Shown here: piece after piece, positions 8,434-17,276 of the stretch | How the letters are laid out: every line of letters starts with the position of its first letter | Position numbering within the stretch: the stretch's first letter is position 1 | Assembly (NCBI RefSeq): GCF_028437565.1 | Contig: NZ_JAMRYR010000001.1 | Span: forward strand, 496,001-560,000 | Direction of reading: 5' to 3' | DNA from: Actinomyces sp. B33 | GTDB lineage: Bacteria; Actinomycetota; Actinomycetes; Actinomycetales; Actinomycetaceae | DNA length: 64,000 nt | Program-made: the position numbers and the translations under genes | Notes under the pieces: generated by a model | Told to the model about the DNA's origin: nothing | The model's input: the letters and a program-made list of their open reading frames with translations, nothing else | Databases searched by the model: none

Positions 8434-9990
8434 ATGGAAAACACCCCACCCCTGCTTCGAGCCGAGGGGATCACCAAGCTCTTCTCCACCACGAAGGCCC
8501 TGAAGAACGTCGACTTCGAGATCGAAGCCGGAAGAATCGTCTGCCTCGCCGGGGAGAATGGCTGTGGCAAGTCAACCCTCGTCAAAGTAATCAGCGGAGT
8601 CCACTCTCCCGATGAGGGGAGGATCTCCATAGCGGGAACTCCCCTCCCACATGGTCGTCCCATCTGCGCCATCGACGCGGGTATTCACGTCATTTTCCAG
8701 GACCTTGCGCTCTTCGATCACCTGTCGGTGGAGGAGAACATCGCATTCAGCAGAATCCTCTCATCGAAAAGCCGATTGATCCGTCGTCACGAAATCCGCG
8801 AGATCGCTCAGGAGCAACTCGACCGCATCGGCGTGGTCCTCGATCCGACGGCCAGAGTCTCGTCCCTCTCGGTTGCGAACAAGCAGGTCGTCGCCATTTG
8901 CAGGGCTCTCAGCATGGACGCAAAAGTGCTCTTCATGGACGAGCCCACCGCCGCGCTCACATCGACTGAAGTCGATCGGCTCCTGTCGATCGTCCTCGAC
9001 CTCAAACGCGAAGGGCTCTCGATCGTCTTCATCAGTCATAAACTCGACGAGGTCTTCAAGATCGCCGACACCATCACCATTCTGCGCGACGGCGTCAAAA
9101 TCGGCGATTTCCCGGCCGAGCAGCTCGACGCCGATACCCTTGTCCATCACATGACGGGACGGCACGTCGCCCACGGATGCTACACACGCAGCCTCCCCGA
9201 CGCATCCCCCCTCCTGAAAACCGAGCGCCTCACGCGGAACGGGCACTACGCCGATATCAACATCGAGATTCAGCCCGGCGACATCCTGGGAGTCACAGGG
9301 CTGCTCGGGTCGGGAAGAACCGAACTCGCGCTGTCCCTCTTCGGGCTGAATCCACCCAGTTCCGGCACGATCCTCATTGATGGGCGTCCCGTGGACATCA
9401 AGAATCCTTGGACCGCCCTTGAGCTCGGAATCGCCCTGCTCCCCGAAGACAGGAAGAGCGAAGGCCTTTTTCTAAGGAAATCCATCGAAACGAATCTCAC
9501 GTCCTCCGCCCTCGATTCAGTTCTCACACGCTGCCGGAACATCTCCCACTACCTCGAGCGCTCCTTGTCGGAGTCCCTCGTCAACGCGGTCAACGTCAAT
9601 AACCGCGACGTTGAGACTCCAGTCGGTGCCCTATCGGGAGGAAACCAGCAGAAGGTCGTCATCGGGAAGTGGATGGCCTCGCGACCCAAGGTCCTGATAC
9701 TCGACAGCCCGACCGTGGGCATCGACATCGGGGCGAAGGAAGAGATCTACGAATCCATCAAGTCTCTCGCCAACGACGGCATGGGGGTGCTCGTCATCTC
9801 CGATGAGGCTGAAGAGATCTCCACGGTGTGCAACAAAGTGCTCGTCATGCATGAGGGATCGGTCGTCGAGACATTCAACGAGGACGACATGAGTGCAGCC
9901 ACTTTCACAGACCGCCTCATTCGGGTCGTCGCGAATCCTCCGAGCAGGGAAGCCAAGAGTACCGAAGACCCTGAACAGCAGGACAGATAG
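8434..9990 (+). CDS. Sugar ABC transporter ATP-binding protein, duplicated type (518 aa)
   Basis: Two fused ABC domains. Walker A GENGCGKST is at residues 40-48 with Walker B VLFMDEPTAALT. The C-terminal half carries the degenerate GLLGSGRTE loop and LSGGNQQKVVIGKWM. This is the RbsA/LsrA layout and the length is normal. The ribosome binding site is weak (GAGCACGAC), and the hairpin lies directly upstream. Permease 1 starts 8 nt after its stop. It is similar throughout to the ATPase at 1427-2938, so the two operons derive from one ancestral cassette. Confidence 0.93.
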   Translation: MENTPPLLRAEGITKLFSTTKALKNVDFEIEAGRIVCLAGENGCGKSTLVKVISGVHSPDEGRISIAGTPLPHGRPICAIDAGIHVIFQDLALFDHLSVEENIAFSRILSSKSRLIRRHEIREIAQEQLDRIGVVLDPTARVSSLSVANKQVVAICRALSMDAKVLFMDEPTAALTSTEVDRLLSIVLDLKREGLSIVFISHKLDEVFKIADTITILRDGVKIGDFPAEQLDADTLVHHMTGRHVAHGCYTRSLPDASPLLKTERLTRNGHYADINIEIQPGDILGVTGLLGSGRTELALSLFGLNPPSSGTILIDGRPVDIKNPWTALELGIALLPEDRKSEGLFLRKSIETNLTSSALDSVLTRCRNISHYLERSLSESLVNAVNVNNRDVETPVGALSGGNQQKVVIGKWMASRPKVLILDSPTVGIDIGAKEEIYESIKSLANDGMGVLVISDEAEEISTVCNKVLVMHEGSVVETFNEDDMSAATFTDRLIRVVANPPSREAKSTEDPEQQDR

Positions 9991-9998
9991 GGGAGAGG

Positions 9999-11018
9999 AT
10001 GTTTCGGACGATCTTCAAACGAAAAGCCACTTCGATGGAGAAATACCTATTCGTCGTGGTCCTCGCATACATCGCAGTCGTGGGCATCAAGAATCCCCTG
10101 TTCCTGAGCCTCGAAACCCTCTTCGACACCATCCGGTCCGGCTCAACGATGCTGCTGTTCGGCTTCGGGCTCCTCGTCGTCCTCGTCTCAGGAGGACTGG
10201 ACGTGTCCTTCACGGCGATCGCAGCCGCGAGCGGATACCTCGCGGTACGAGTCCTCCTCGTCGCGGGAATCGACAGCCTCCTCCTCGCCGTGCTCGTCTC
10301 AGCCGCGGCGGGCCTCGCGATGGGGATCGTCAACGCGCTCCTCATCCATGCGTTCGGCCTTCACCCGTTGATCGTCACACTCGGAACCCAATCCGTCTTC
10401 TACGGCGGAATGGCCCTCACCCTGGGGACGAAATCGTTCTCCTCGAGCCAGATGCCCGATTCCATCGCGCAATTCGGGGCCGCGAGCATCTGGGATGTCG
10501 GGAGCGGATCGGGATCGACCTACGGCTTGACGGTCTTCTTCCCGATAGCGGTCCTCATCGGCACCCTCACGTGGTTCCTCCTGTACAGGACCCGTCTGGG
10601 AAGAGAGGTCTTCGCCATCGGGAGCGACGCCGACGCAGCGAGTCGTATCGGCGTCAATGTGGCCTTCGTCAGGGGCTTCGTCTACGCGTACTCCGGGATC
10701 CTCGCCGGCATCACGGGGGTCATCTACTTCGCGAATCTTCGCTTCGTCAACCCCACGAGCATCGTCGGCTCAGAACTCTTCGTCCTTGCGGCGGTAATCA
10801 TCGGAGGAGCGACGCTCACCGGGGGCGAGGGCACGATCCTGGGCACGGTCCTGGGGATCGCCGTCGTCCAATTGTTCCAGAACACGCTCGTGTTCCTCGG
10901 CCTGTCGTCGAGCTTCAACAACTTCTTCTTCGGCATCGTGCTGCTCATCACCCTGGCCACGATGTACGCGCAGAAGCGCAAGTCGAACCGACGCGAACTG
11001 GTTTTCCGGGAGGGCTGA
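9999..11018 (+). CDS. Sugar ABC transporter permease, RbsC family (339 aa)
   Basis: Membrane permease. The family signature LVSGGLDVSFTAIAAASGY, a cytoplasmic GREVFAIGSDADAASRIGV loop and GGEGTILGTVLGIAVVQ are visible. Eight or more hydrophobic segments. GGGGAGAGG precedes the ATG. The stop is four bases before the next permease start. Most similar to the permease at 415-1425. Confidence 0.91.
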   Translation: MFRTIFKRKATSMEKYLFVVVLAYIAVVGIKNPLFLSLETLFDTIRSGSTMLLFGFGLLVVLVSGGLDVSFTAIAAASGYLAVRVLLVAGIDSLLLAVLVSAAAGLAMGIVNALLIHAFGLHPLIVTLGTQSVFYGGMALTLGTKSFSSSQMPDSIAQFGAASIWDVGSGSGSTYGLTVFFPIAVLIGTLTWFLLYRTRLGREVFAIGSDADAASRIGVNVAFVRGFVYAYSGILAGITGVIYFANLRFVNPTSIVGSELFVLAAVIIGGATLTGGEGTILGTVLGIAVVQLFQNTLVFLGLSSSFNNFFFGIVLLITLATMYAQKRKSNRRELVFREG

Positions 11019-11022
11019 CGCG

Positions 11023-12048
11023 ATGCGATTCGGATTCAACGCGAAAAAGGCCACCGAGAAACTGCTTCGCGGCGACCGCGATACCGCGATGCTCGTCACG
11101 ACCGGACTCATCCTGTATTTCGGGCTCGGTGCCCTCCTTGGGGCGCGCTTCTACTCGATCGCGAACTTCCAGTCGATGGCGATTCAGATGTCGAGTCTTG
11201 GACTGCTCTCACTGGCCATGTCTCTGGCAATGCTCTCCGGTGGGATCGACCTCTCGATCGTGTCGATCGCGGCCGTCTCCTCGATCGCGGGAGCCTACGT
11301 GATGTCCGGCGACCTCGTCTCGATCACCGCCTCCAACGATCTTCCACTGACATTGGCCGGGATCGTGACGATCCTCATCGTCGCGACCCTGTGCGGGGCG
11401 ACGAACGGCCTTCTCATCTCGCGCTTCTCGGTCCCGCCGATCCTCGCGACCCTCGGAACAATGATCTTCTTCAGCGGGATCGCCCTCGCCGCCACCAACG
11501 GGAACAGCATCGGCGTCGCCACATCGTCGCTCTCCTCTGTCTCGACGCTGACGATCGCCGCGATCCCGATCAGCTTCCTCGTGATCGTGCTGGCCTTCGG
11601 GGCGATGTGGTACCTGTTGTCACGCCGGCGCGTGGGCAGGAGGATCTACCTCATCGGGGAATCGATCACCGCCGCGCGCTTCTCCGGGATCCGCACGGAC
11701 TCGATCAAGTTCCGGGTCTACACGATCTCAGGATTCCTCTCCGGGATCGCCGCAGTGCTGATGCTCGCGTCTCAGAACTCGGCGCGTGAGGGGTTCGGCG
11801 AGTCGTACCAGCTTCAAGCGATCCTGGTGGCGGTCCTCGCCGGATTCGACCCCGACGGCGGTCGAGGGCGCGTCCCGAACGTCCTGCTCGCCGTCATCGT
11901 CTTGCAGTCCTTGCAGAGCGCGTTCTCCATTCTCGGATACTCCCCGTTCGCGAAAACCTTCGTTTGGGGAGTGCTCCTCCTAGGGGTCATGGTGCTCAAT
12001 TTCTATCTTCGACGTCGTTCACACCGCCGCTCGGCAACCTTCGGATAA
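11023..12048 (+). CDS. Sugar ABC transporter permease, second subunit (341 aa)
   Basis: Second membrane subunit of system 2. It has the signature LSGGIDLSIVSIAAVSSI, a coupling loop GRRIYLIGESITAARFSGI, and hydrophobic segments throughout. GAGGG stands upstream of the ATG. It is similar to the truncated permease at the left edge, including the FQSMAIQMSSLGLLSL region. A pair of non-identical permeases is known for LsrCD and for some pentose systems. Confidence 0.91.
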   Translation: MRFGFNAKKATEKLLRGDRDTAMLVTTGLILYFGLGALLGARFYSIANFQSMAIQMSSLGLLSLAMSLAMLSGGIDLSIVSIAAVSSIAGAYVMSGDLVSITASNDLPLTLAGIVTILIVATLCGATNGLLISRFSVPPILATLGTMIFFSGIALAATNGNSIGVATSSLSSVSTLTIAAIPISFLVIVLAFGAMWYLLSRRRVGRRIYLIGESITAARFSGIRTDSIKFRVYTISGFLSGIAAVLMLASQNSAREGFGESYQLQAILVAVLAGFDPDGGRGRVPNVLLAVIVLQSLQSAFSILGYSPFAKTFVWGVLLLGVMVLNFYLRRRSHRRSATFG

Positions 12049-12072
12049 TTTCGATACAGGAGGTCTTCTCCC

Positions 12073-12630
12073 ATGCTATTCCCCGAATACTCACGATCCG
12101 TTCTCACTGAACTGGCCGCCGTCATGTCCCGGGTCTCCTCGCGTGAGATCGTCGATCTGGCAAACGCGATCTGCTCGGCTCGCCGGATTGTCGTCATCGG
12201 AGTCGGTCGCGAGGGCCTCGCCGCTCGAGGACTCACCATGCGATTGGCCCACATAGGCCTCGACTCCCATTGGATCTGGGACGACACGACTCCCGCGCTG
12301 GGTGCGGACGACCTGCTCATCGCCGTCTCGGGCTCCGGTGAGATCGGCCATATCGACTACGTGATCGCACGGGCCCAGGAGATCGGCGCGAGCATCGCCG
12401 TGGTGACCTCGAATCCCGAGGGCCGGTCGGCCAAACGGGCGACCCATGTGCTGACTATTCCTGCCGCGGCGTTCCTCAGCACCGGGGACATGGTCGAGAG
12501 CATCCAACCCATGGGATCGCTATTCGAGCAGTCGGTATGGATCGCCTTCGACTGCCTGATCCTGGACCTCGAACAGCGGAAAGATCTCGATCACGAGGAT
12601 CTCGTCGGCAGGCATAGGAATCTCGAATGA
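12073..12630 (+). CDS. SIS-domain sugar isomerase, 6-phospho-3-hexuloisomerase-like (185 aa)
   Basis: Probable cytoplasmic aldose-ketose isomerase of the HxlB/PHI type. It is one SIS domain: IVVIGVGREGLAARGLTMRL near residue 38 (phosphosugar loop), ALGADDLLIAVSGSGEIGH near residue 82 (the Ser-rich SGSGxT-type motif) and IAVVTSNPEGRSAKRATHVL. Length matches HxlB (about 180-200 aa). It has the strongest ribosome binding site of the operon (AGGAGG) and starts 25 nt after the permease, so it is co-transcribed with the importer. No 3-hexulose-6-phosphate synthase partner is present in the window. It may act on an imported ketose phosphate and not in formaldehyde fixation. Confidence 0.82.
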   Translation: MLFPEYSRSVLTELAAVMSRVSSREIVDLANAICSARRIVVIGVGREGLAARGLTMRLAHIGLDSHWIWDDTTPALGADDLLIAVSGSGEIGHIDYVIARAQEIGASIAVVTSNPEGRSAKRATHVLTIPAAAFLSTGDMVESIQPMGSLFEQSVWIAFDCLILDLEQRKDLDHEDLVGRHRNLE

Positions 12631-12663
12631 CCTCGATCCGCGAGGCAGGGGCATCCGCCCTCC

Positions 12664-12772
12664 AATGACGCGAGGCAGGCAGGCATGCTCGCCCAGCGCC
12701 GCGGTCCCGGTCCCAGCCTGAGCCTCGCGGTTCTCGACGAGGATCCCCCTCGCGTGGGACACGACTGGCGCA
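12664..12772 (-). pseudogene. Possible remnant of a ROK regulator or sugar-kinase gene
   Basis: The minus strand here encodes ARGILVENREAQAG followed by AALGEHACL. This resembles the ROK ENDA-x-AALGE segment and the ALGEHACL end of the intact ROK regulator. About 19 bases (GCATGCTCGCCCAGCGCCG) are identical to positions 5977-5995. No start codon, flanking ROK sequence or ribosome binding site is left. The 257-bp gap between two operons looks like a decayed gene. Chance similarity is possible. Confidence 0.35.
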
Positions 12773-12887
12773 CCGCACGCTCCCATGGGCATCCCGATCC
12801 CACCGCGAGACCGAGCCCCAGGAAGGAGCACTGAGAACCGGCGGCCCCTCCACCCACCCACGCTTGACCGGGCGGAGGTCGGCGCCC

Positions 12888-13745
12888 TCAGGCCCGGCCG
12901 AGCCTGCGCGCGAGCGCCCCGTGCCGGGGGGCGAAGGCCCACGCCAACGCGAACCCGACCGTCAGCACGAGGACGATCGTCGCCCCCGTCGGCACGTCCA
13001 CCGACCACGACAGGTAGAGCCCGAGGACCCCCGCCAACGCTCCCAGCGTCGGCGCCAGCCACATCATCGTCCCCAGGCGATCCGTCAGCAGGCGCGCCGT
13101 CGCCGCCGGCGTCACGAGGAGCGCGAGGACGAGGATGTTGCCGATCGTCTGCACCGAGATGACGACCGCCAGGGACACCGCCACGTACAGGAGCACGTCG
13201 AGGGCCAGGACGTTCAGGCCCGCGGCCCGGGCCGTCTCGCGATCGAGGGACACGGCGACGATCGGCCTGTGGAAGACCGCGAGGAGCCCGACGACGAGGG
13301 CCCCTCCCGCGAGCGCCACCGGCACGTCCGAGGCCGGCACCCCCGTGATCGACCCGAAGAGGAAGTCCTGGAGGCTCCCCGCGTACCCGGGAGTCCTCGC
13401 GATGACGACGACGCCGAGGGCGAACGCCCCGACGAAGAGGACGCCGATCACCGAATCCTCCTTGAGCCTGCGGTTCTGCGACAGCAGGGCGACGAGGACG
13501 GCCGTCGCGACGCCCGCGACGGCGCCGCCCAGGACCAGCGATCCCGAGACGAGGAAGGCGACCGCCAGGCCGGGGAACACCGAGTGGGCGACCGCGTCCC
13601 CGATGAACGCCATTCCCCGCAGGACGACGTGGACGCCGACGACGCCGCAGACGACGGCGCACAGGACCGCCATGAGCAGGGCCCGCGGTAGGAAGGCGAG
13701 GACCGGGTTGAACAGGTCGTTGATGAAATCGATCGGCGTGAGCAT
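12888..13745 (-). CDS. Anchored-repeat-type metal ABC transporter permease (285 aa)
   Basis: Membrane subunit of a Zn/Mn-type (ABC-3 family, ZnuB/MntB-like) transporter. Family features seen: ALLMAVLCAVVCGVVGVHVVLRG at the N-terminus, FIGDAVAHSVFPGLAVAFLV (the GxAxxHxxxPG signature), and ALLVTPAATARLL plus YLSWSVDVPTGATIVLV towards the C-terminus. Start ATG at 13745 overlaps the ATPase stop (ATGA), so it is translationally coupled. The 347-aa frame extending further upstream is out of register with that overlap and lies inside the ATPase gene. Last gene of the cluster that begins at 22016. Confidence 0.92.
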   Translation of the reverse strand: MLTPIDFINDLFNPVLAFLPRALLMAVLCAVVCGVVGVHVVLRGMAFIGDAVAHSVFPGLAVAFLVSGSLVLGGAVAGVATAVLVALLSQNRRLKEDSVIGVLFVGAFALGVVVIARTPGYAGSLQDFLFGSITGVPASDVPVALAGGALVVGLLAVFHRPIVAVSLDRETARAAGLNVLALDVLLYVAVSLAVVISVQTIGNILVLALLVTPAATARLLTDRLGTMMWLAPTLGALAGVLGLYLSWSVDVPTGATIVLVLTVGFALAWAFAPRHGALARRLGRA

Positions 13746-14530
13746 CACGAGACTCCAAGCGCCGCGAGCAGCGGGTTGTCGGGACGGACCGCGAAAGTGC
13801 GGATCCACGTGTCGGCGTCGGACAGCTCGGCGGGCGTCCCCGAGGCGACGACCGTCCGGTTGACGAGGTAGAGGCGGTCGCACTGGGCGCGCGCGCCGAT
13901 GAGGTCGTGGGTCGTCATGAGGACCGCGCACCCCTCCCCCGCCAGGTCGCGGAACAGGTCCATGAGGAGCTCCTGGGTCGGCATGTCGAGGCCGGTGAAG
14001 GGCTCGTCGAGGAGGAGCACCGACGGCTCGAGGGCGAGGGCCCGGGCGACGAGGACCCGTTGGCGCTGGCCGCCCGACAGCTCGCCGACGGGCCGGTCGC
14101 CCAGGTCCGACATGCCGGTGCGCGCCAGGGCCCGTTCGACGGCGCGGTGGTGCGCGATCCGGGGTCGGGCGAGCAGCCCGAGGCGCACGGTGATCGCCCC
14201 GAGGACGGCGTCGCGCACGCTCATGGGGAAGTCCCAGGCGAACTCGTGGCGCTGGGGGACGTACCCGATGGACGTGCCGACGCCCGCCCGACCGGGGCGC
14301 CGGGCGCGCGGACCGCCCGCATCGGGGGAGTCCGGGGCCCCGGCGTGCTCGACGGCGCCCGCGACGGCGGGGATCAGGCCGAGGACGGCCCGCAGGAGGG
14401 TGGTCTTGCCCGCCCCGTTGGGGCCGATGAGCCCGACGAGCTCCCCGGCGTCGATCTCCAGGTCGACGTCGCGCAGGACGGCCCGACCCCCCAGGTCGAC
14501 GCCGAGTCCGCGGACGCTCAGCGCCCTCAC
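13745..14530 (-). CDS. Anchored-repeat-type metal ABC transporter ATP-binding protein (261 aa)
   Basis: ATPase of the ZnuC/MntA class. It has Walker A GPNGAGKTT (residues 36-44), signature LSGGQRQRVLVARAL, Walker B SVLLLDEPFTGLD and the switch His in MTTHDL. An Ala/Gly/Asp-rich insert of about 20 residues follows Walker A (near EHAGAPDSPDAGG). I place the start at GTG 14530, which overlaps the preceding stop (GTGA). The much longer open frame upstream is the shadow of the neighbouring repeat gene. Confidence 0.92.
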   Translation of the reverse strand: MRALSVRGLGVDLGGRAVLRDVDLEIDAGELVGLIGPNGAGKTTLLRAVLGLIPAVAGAVEHAGAPDSPDAGGPRARRPGRAGVGTSIGYVPQRHEFAWDFPMSVRDAVLGAITVRLGLLARPRIAHHRAVERALARTGMSDLGDRPVGELSGGQRQRVLVARALALEPSVLLLDEPFTGLDMPTQELLMDLFRDLAGEGCAVLMTTHDLIGARAQCDRLYLVNRTVVASGTPAELSDADTWIRTFAVRPDNPLLAALGVS

Positions 14531-15594
14531 TCGCCGTCCCCCGCCGCTTCCGCGCCCGGATCGGCGGATCCGGCGGCGCGGGCCTCGGCGATCGCGGCGG
14601 CGCGATCGCGGACGCTGGCCCGGCGGCGGACCCACACGAGGAGCCCCCCGACGATCCCGGCGACGACGACGGCCCCGGCGATCCATATCGTCGCCCGCGA
14701 CGAGGCCGGCTCCCGCCCGGCGTCGACGGGCTGCGCCTCGTCCTCGCGCTCGTCGGCGCCGTCCCGGGCGTCGGAGCCCTGAGCCCGGGGCTCGTCGTCC
14801 GTCCCGGCCGACTGGGCGGACGCCGCGTCGCCCGGCTCGGGGGCCGCGGCCGCGAGCGCCTCGTCGACGGAGGTCTGCGAGCCGACGGCGAAGCGCAGGA
14901 CGGTCGACGCCGAGACCTTCGACCCGTCGAGGGCGTCGGCGGAGAAGGTCAGGGCCGCGGTGTAGACGCCCGGCTCGGTGAACACCCAGTTCGCGTGGAC
15001 GTGCGTGTTGACGTCGACCCACACGTCCTGCGCCTCGTCCTTCTGCCCGTCGACGAGGAGAAGGGGCTCTCCGAAGGTCCCGTTCTGCAGGAACATCCAC
15101 GACCGCCCCGGGCCGCGGACGGGGCCGATGCTCATCGTCGCGCCCCGGTCGACGAGGCCGACGACGCCGGGGTCCTGGGTGCTCCACCCGAGCCAGACGA
15201 CATCGGCGAGCTGGGTCTGGGGGATGACGTACCACTGCTCGCCGGCGGTGGCGCCCATGAACGAGTACTCGGGCCCGGTGGGGGCGTCGAGGAGGCCGGC
15301 GTCGGAGACGACGAGGACGGTCTGGTCGGGGTCGCGCCACACCGGCTCGGTCCCGGAGTCGTCGCGCATGGCGACGGTCCACTGCCCGTCGACGAGGCGC
15401 GGGCCGAGGTCGACGTGCCCGCGGACGATCGACACCGGCCCCTCGCCGGAGGCCTCGTCGGCTCCGACGCTCTGATCGAGGGCGGGGTCGTCCGCGCCGT
15501 CGCCGGGGGCCGCGTGGACGCCCGGTCCTCCCAGGAGCGCGGCGCACGCGAGGGCGGCGCCGAGGGCGAGGGCGCGAAATCGGTGGGTTCTCAC
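14527..15594 (-). CDS. Membrane-anchored repeat protein of the metal ABC transporter (355 aa)
   Basis: Actinobacterial surface-anchored (choice-of-anchor M / TIGR03769-type) protein. A signal peptide occupies residues 1-28 (ALGAALACAALLGGPGVHA). One extracytoplasmic repeat unit follows, with RGHVDLGPR near residue 57, a WLGWST stretch, and HVHANWVFTEPGVY near residue 197. An Asp/Glu-rich spacer then leads to a C-terminal membrane helix (IWIAGAVVVAGIVGGLLVWV) with a charged cytoplasmic tail. There is no sortase motif, so it stays in the membrane. It sits between receptor and ATPase genes and overlaps the ATPase start, which ties it to transport. The exact role is not known for the family. The HxH pair is a candidate metal site (inference). 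Confidence 0.85.
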   Translation of the reverse strand: MRTHRFRALALGAALACAALLGGPGVHAAPGDGADDPALDQSVGADEASGEGPVSIVRGHVDLGPRLVDGQWTVAMRDDSGTEPVWRDPDQTVLVVSDAGLLDAPTGPEYSFMGATAGEQWYVIPQTQLADVVWLGWSTQDPGVVGLVDRGATMSIGPVRGPGRSWMFLQNGTFGEPLLLVDGQKDEAQDVWVDVNTHVHANWVFTEPGVYTAALTFSADALDGSKVSASTVLRFAVGSQTSVDEALAAAAPEPGDAASAQSAGTDDEPRAQGSDARDGADEREDEAQPVDAGREPASSRATIWIAGAVVVAGIVGGLLVWVRRRASVRDRAAAIAEARAAGSADPGAEAAGDGE

Positions 15595-15598
15595 AGGG

Positions 15599-17269
15599 TC
15601 ATTCCTCTTCGGGGTCGTGCCCGCCGAGGCAGCGGGCGAGGGACTGGGCGTTGAATCGCATCATGTCGACGTAGGTGGGGGCGGTGGCGTCGAGCGTATC
15701 CCCGTACAGGGGGCACACCCGGACGCCGGCCTCCTGGGCCGTCGTGCGCAGGGTCGAGCGGGTCCGGGCGAGGTTCGGTTCGAGGAACACCGCGGGGATG
15801 TCGAGGTCGTCGAGGGTGGCGGCCAGGCGGATCCGGTCGGCGACGCTCGGCTCGACGCCGGGGTTGGGGGCGACAAAGCCGGCGACGTCGAGGCCGTAGG
15901 CGTTGGCGAGGTACCCGTAGGCGTCGTTGGTCGTCACGAGGCGGCGCCGCTCGGGGGGGATCGTCGCGATCGTCGCGGCGACCTCGGCGTCGACCTCGTC
16001 GAGGAGCGCGGCGTAGGCGGCGGCGTTGCGCCGGTAGTCGTCGGCCCCGTCGGGGTCGGCGGCGATGAGGGCGTCGCGGATGACGCGCACGTAGGCGGCC
16101 GCGTTGTGGGCGTCGTGCCACAGGTGGGGGTCGATCTCTCCGTGGACGTGCTTGCCGAGGACGGCCTGGGGCAGGACGTAGGCGTCGGATCCGGGCGCTC
16201 CGAGGAAGCGGAATCCGGGGGCCCCGGGGATCTGCGTGAGGGTGCGGGTCGGCACGTCGATGACGACGTCGTCGAGGTCGACGACCTCCATGCCGGGAGC
16301 GAGGGGCGCGTCCCGCTTCGACGAGCGCTCCTCGTCGTCCGGGCCGCCTCCCGGCGCCGGTGCGAGGGCGCCCTCGTCCACGGCGAGGGCGACGCCCCCG
16401 CGCTCGAGGTCGACGGTGATATCCGCGTGGCCCGCCGACAGGATCCTGCGCCCCTCGGCGGCGGCCACCTCGTCGGGGGCGACGCCGACGGCGAAGACCG
16501 CGGTGGCGCCGTCGAGGACGACGGGCCGATCGCCCTCGCGGGCGCGCAGCCGCGCCTCGAAGGGGATCCGGTAGACGCCGGGGGCGGTGAAGGCCCAGCT
16601 CATGTGCTGGTGGGCGTCGGCCGGCAGGACGGAGGTGTCGTCCGCGTACCCGGAGGCGGGATCGAATCCGTCGGAGGAGGCGAAGCCGATGTCGGGGGCC
16701 CCGAAGGAGGTCGTCAGGTAGGAGGCGGCGTCGCCGGGCCCGTCGACGCCGGTGGCGATGAGGTCGATGGTCGAGGCCCGGTCGGCCCCGTACTGGGAGC
16801 CGGTGCCCAGGACCCTCATGCCGAGCCACACGGTGTCGAGGGAGCGGTCCTCGATGAGGGGGAGGATCGTCGCCCCCTCCTTGGCGGCCTCCTCGGCGAC
16901 CGAGACGGAGGTCGCGGTGGGGGGCAGGTTGGCGTCGAGGGCCCGGATGATGGCGTGCTCCTCGAGGAGGAGGTAGTTCGAGAAGGCGACGTCGGCGTAG
17001 GCGACGTCGCGGATGGTCCGCAGGCTCGGCTCCCACGAGTGGGGGTCGGCGCCGTCGGGAACCATCTGGGTGACGGTCGCCCGGTCTCCGGCGACGTTGC
17101 GCACGAGGTCGGCGAGGATGCCCGTCGTCGTCGCGACGCGCAGCTCGCCGTCGTCGGCCGGGTCGGAGGACAGGGCGGGGGCGGAGCAGGAGGACGCGGC
17201 CAGGACGGCGGTCAGCGCGAGAACTGCGCCGACCGCCGCCCGGGCGATCCGATGGGGGTTGGAGGTCAC
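15599..17269 (-). CDS. Anchored-repeat ABC transporter substrate-binding lipoprotein with inserted repeat (556 aa)
   Basis: ZnuA-like receptor (cluster A-I) interrupted by a surface-repeat domain (TIGR03772-type). Lipobox ASSC near residue 28. The N-lobe has ATTTGILADLVRNVAGD and the first metal His in DGADPHSW (about 75). Residues about 140-320 form the insert, with VWLGMRVLG, DAHQHMSWAFTAPGVY (His pair about 221) and SAGHADITVDL. The ZnuA fold resumes with HGEIDPHLWHDAHNAAAYVR (second His, about 380), VTTNDAYGYLANAYGL and a C-terminal VFLEPN. It is nearly twice the normal ZnuA length because of the insert. It lacks the His-rich loop common in ZnuA. Zn or Mn is the likely ligand. Confidence 0.9.
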   Translation of the reverse strand: MTSNPHRIARAAVGAVLALTAVLAASSCSAPALSSDPADDGELRVATTTGILADLVRNVAGDRATVTQMVPDGADPHSWEPSLRTIRDVAYADVAFSNYLLLEEHAIIRALDANLPPTATSVSVAEEAAKEGATILPLIEDRSLDTVWLGMRVLGTGSQYGADRASTIDLIATGVDGPGDAASYLTTSFGAPDIGFASSDGFDPASGYADDTSVLPADAHQHMSWAFTAPGVYRIPFEARLRAREGDRPVVLDGATAVFAVGVAPDEVAAAEGRRILSAGHADITVDLERGGVALAVDEGALAPAPGGGPDDEERSSKRDAPLAPGMEVVDLDDVVIDVPTRTLTQIPGAPGFRFLGAPGSDAYVLPQAVLGKHVHGEIDPHLWHDAHNAAAYVRVIRDALIAADPDGADDYRRNAAAYAALLDEVDAEVAATIATIPPERRRLVTTNDAYGYLANAYGLDVAGFVAPNPGVEPSVADRIRLAATLDDLDIPAVFLEPNLARTRSTLRTTAQEAGVRVCPLYGDTLDATAPTYVDMMRFNAQSLARCLGGHDPEEE

Positions 17270-17276
17270 CCCGGCA

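Noticed and set aside
13745-15547. 600-aa frame joining an ATPase to an Arg-rich N-terminus
   Set aside because: Only the last 261 codons are the ABC ATPase; upstream is the shadow of the repeat-protein gene, whose stop overlaps the GTG start.
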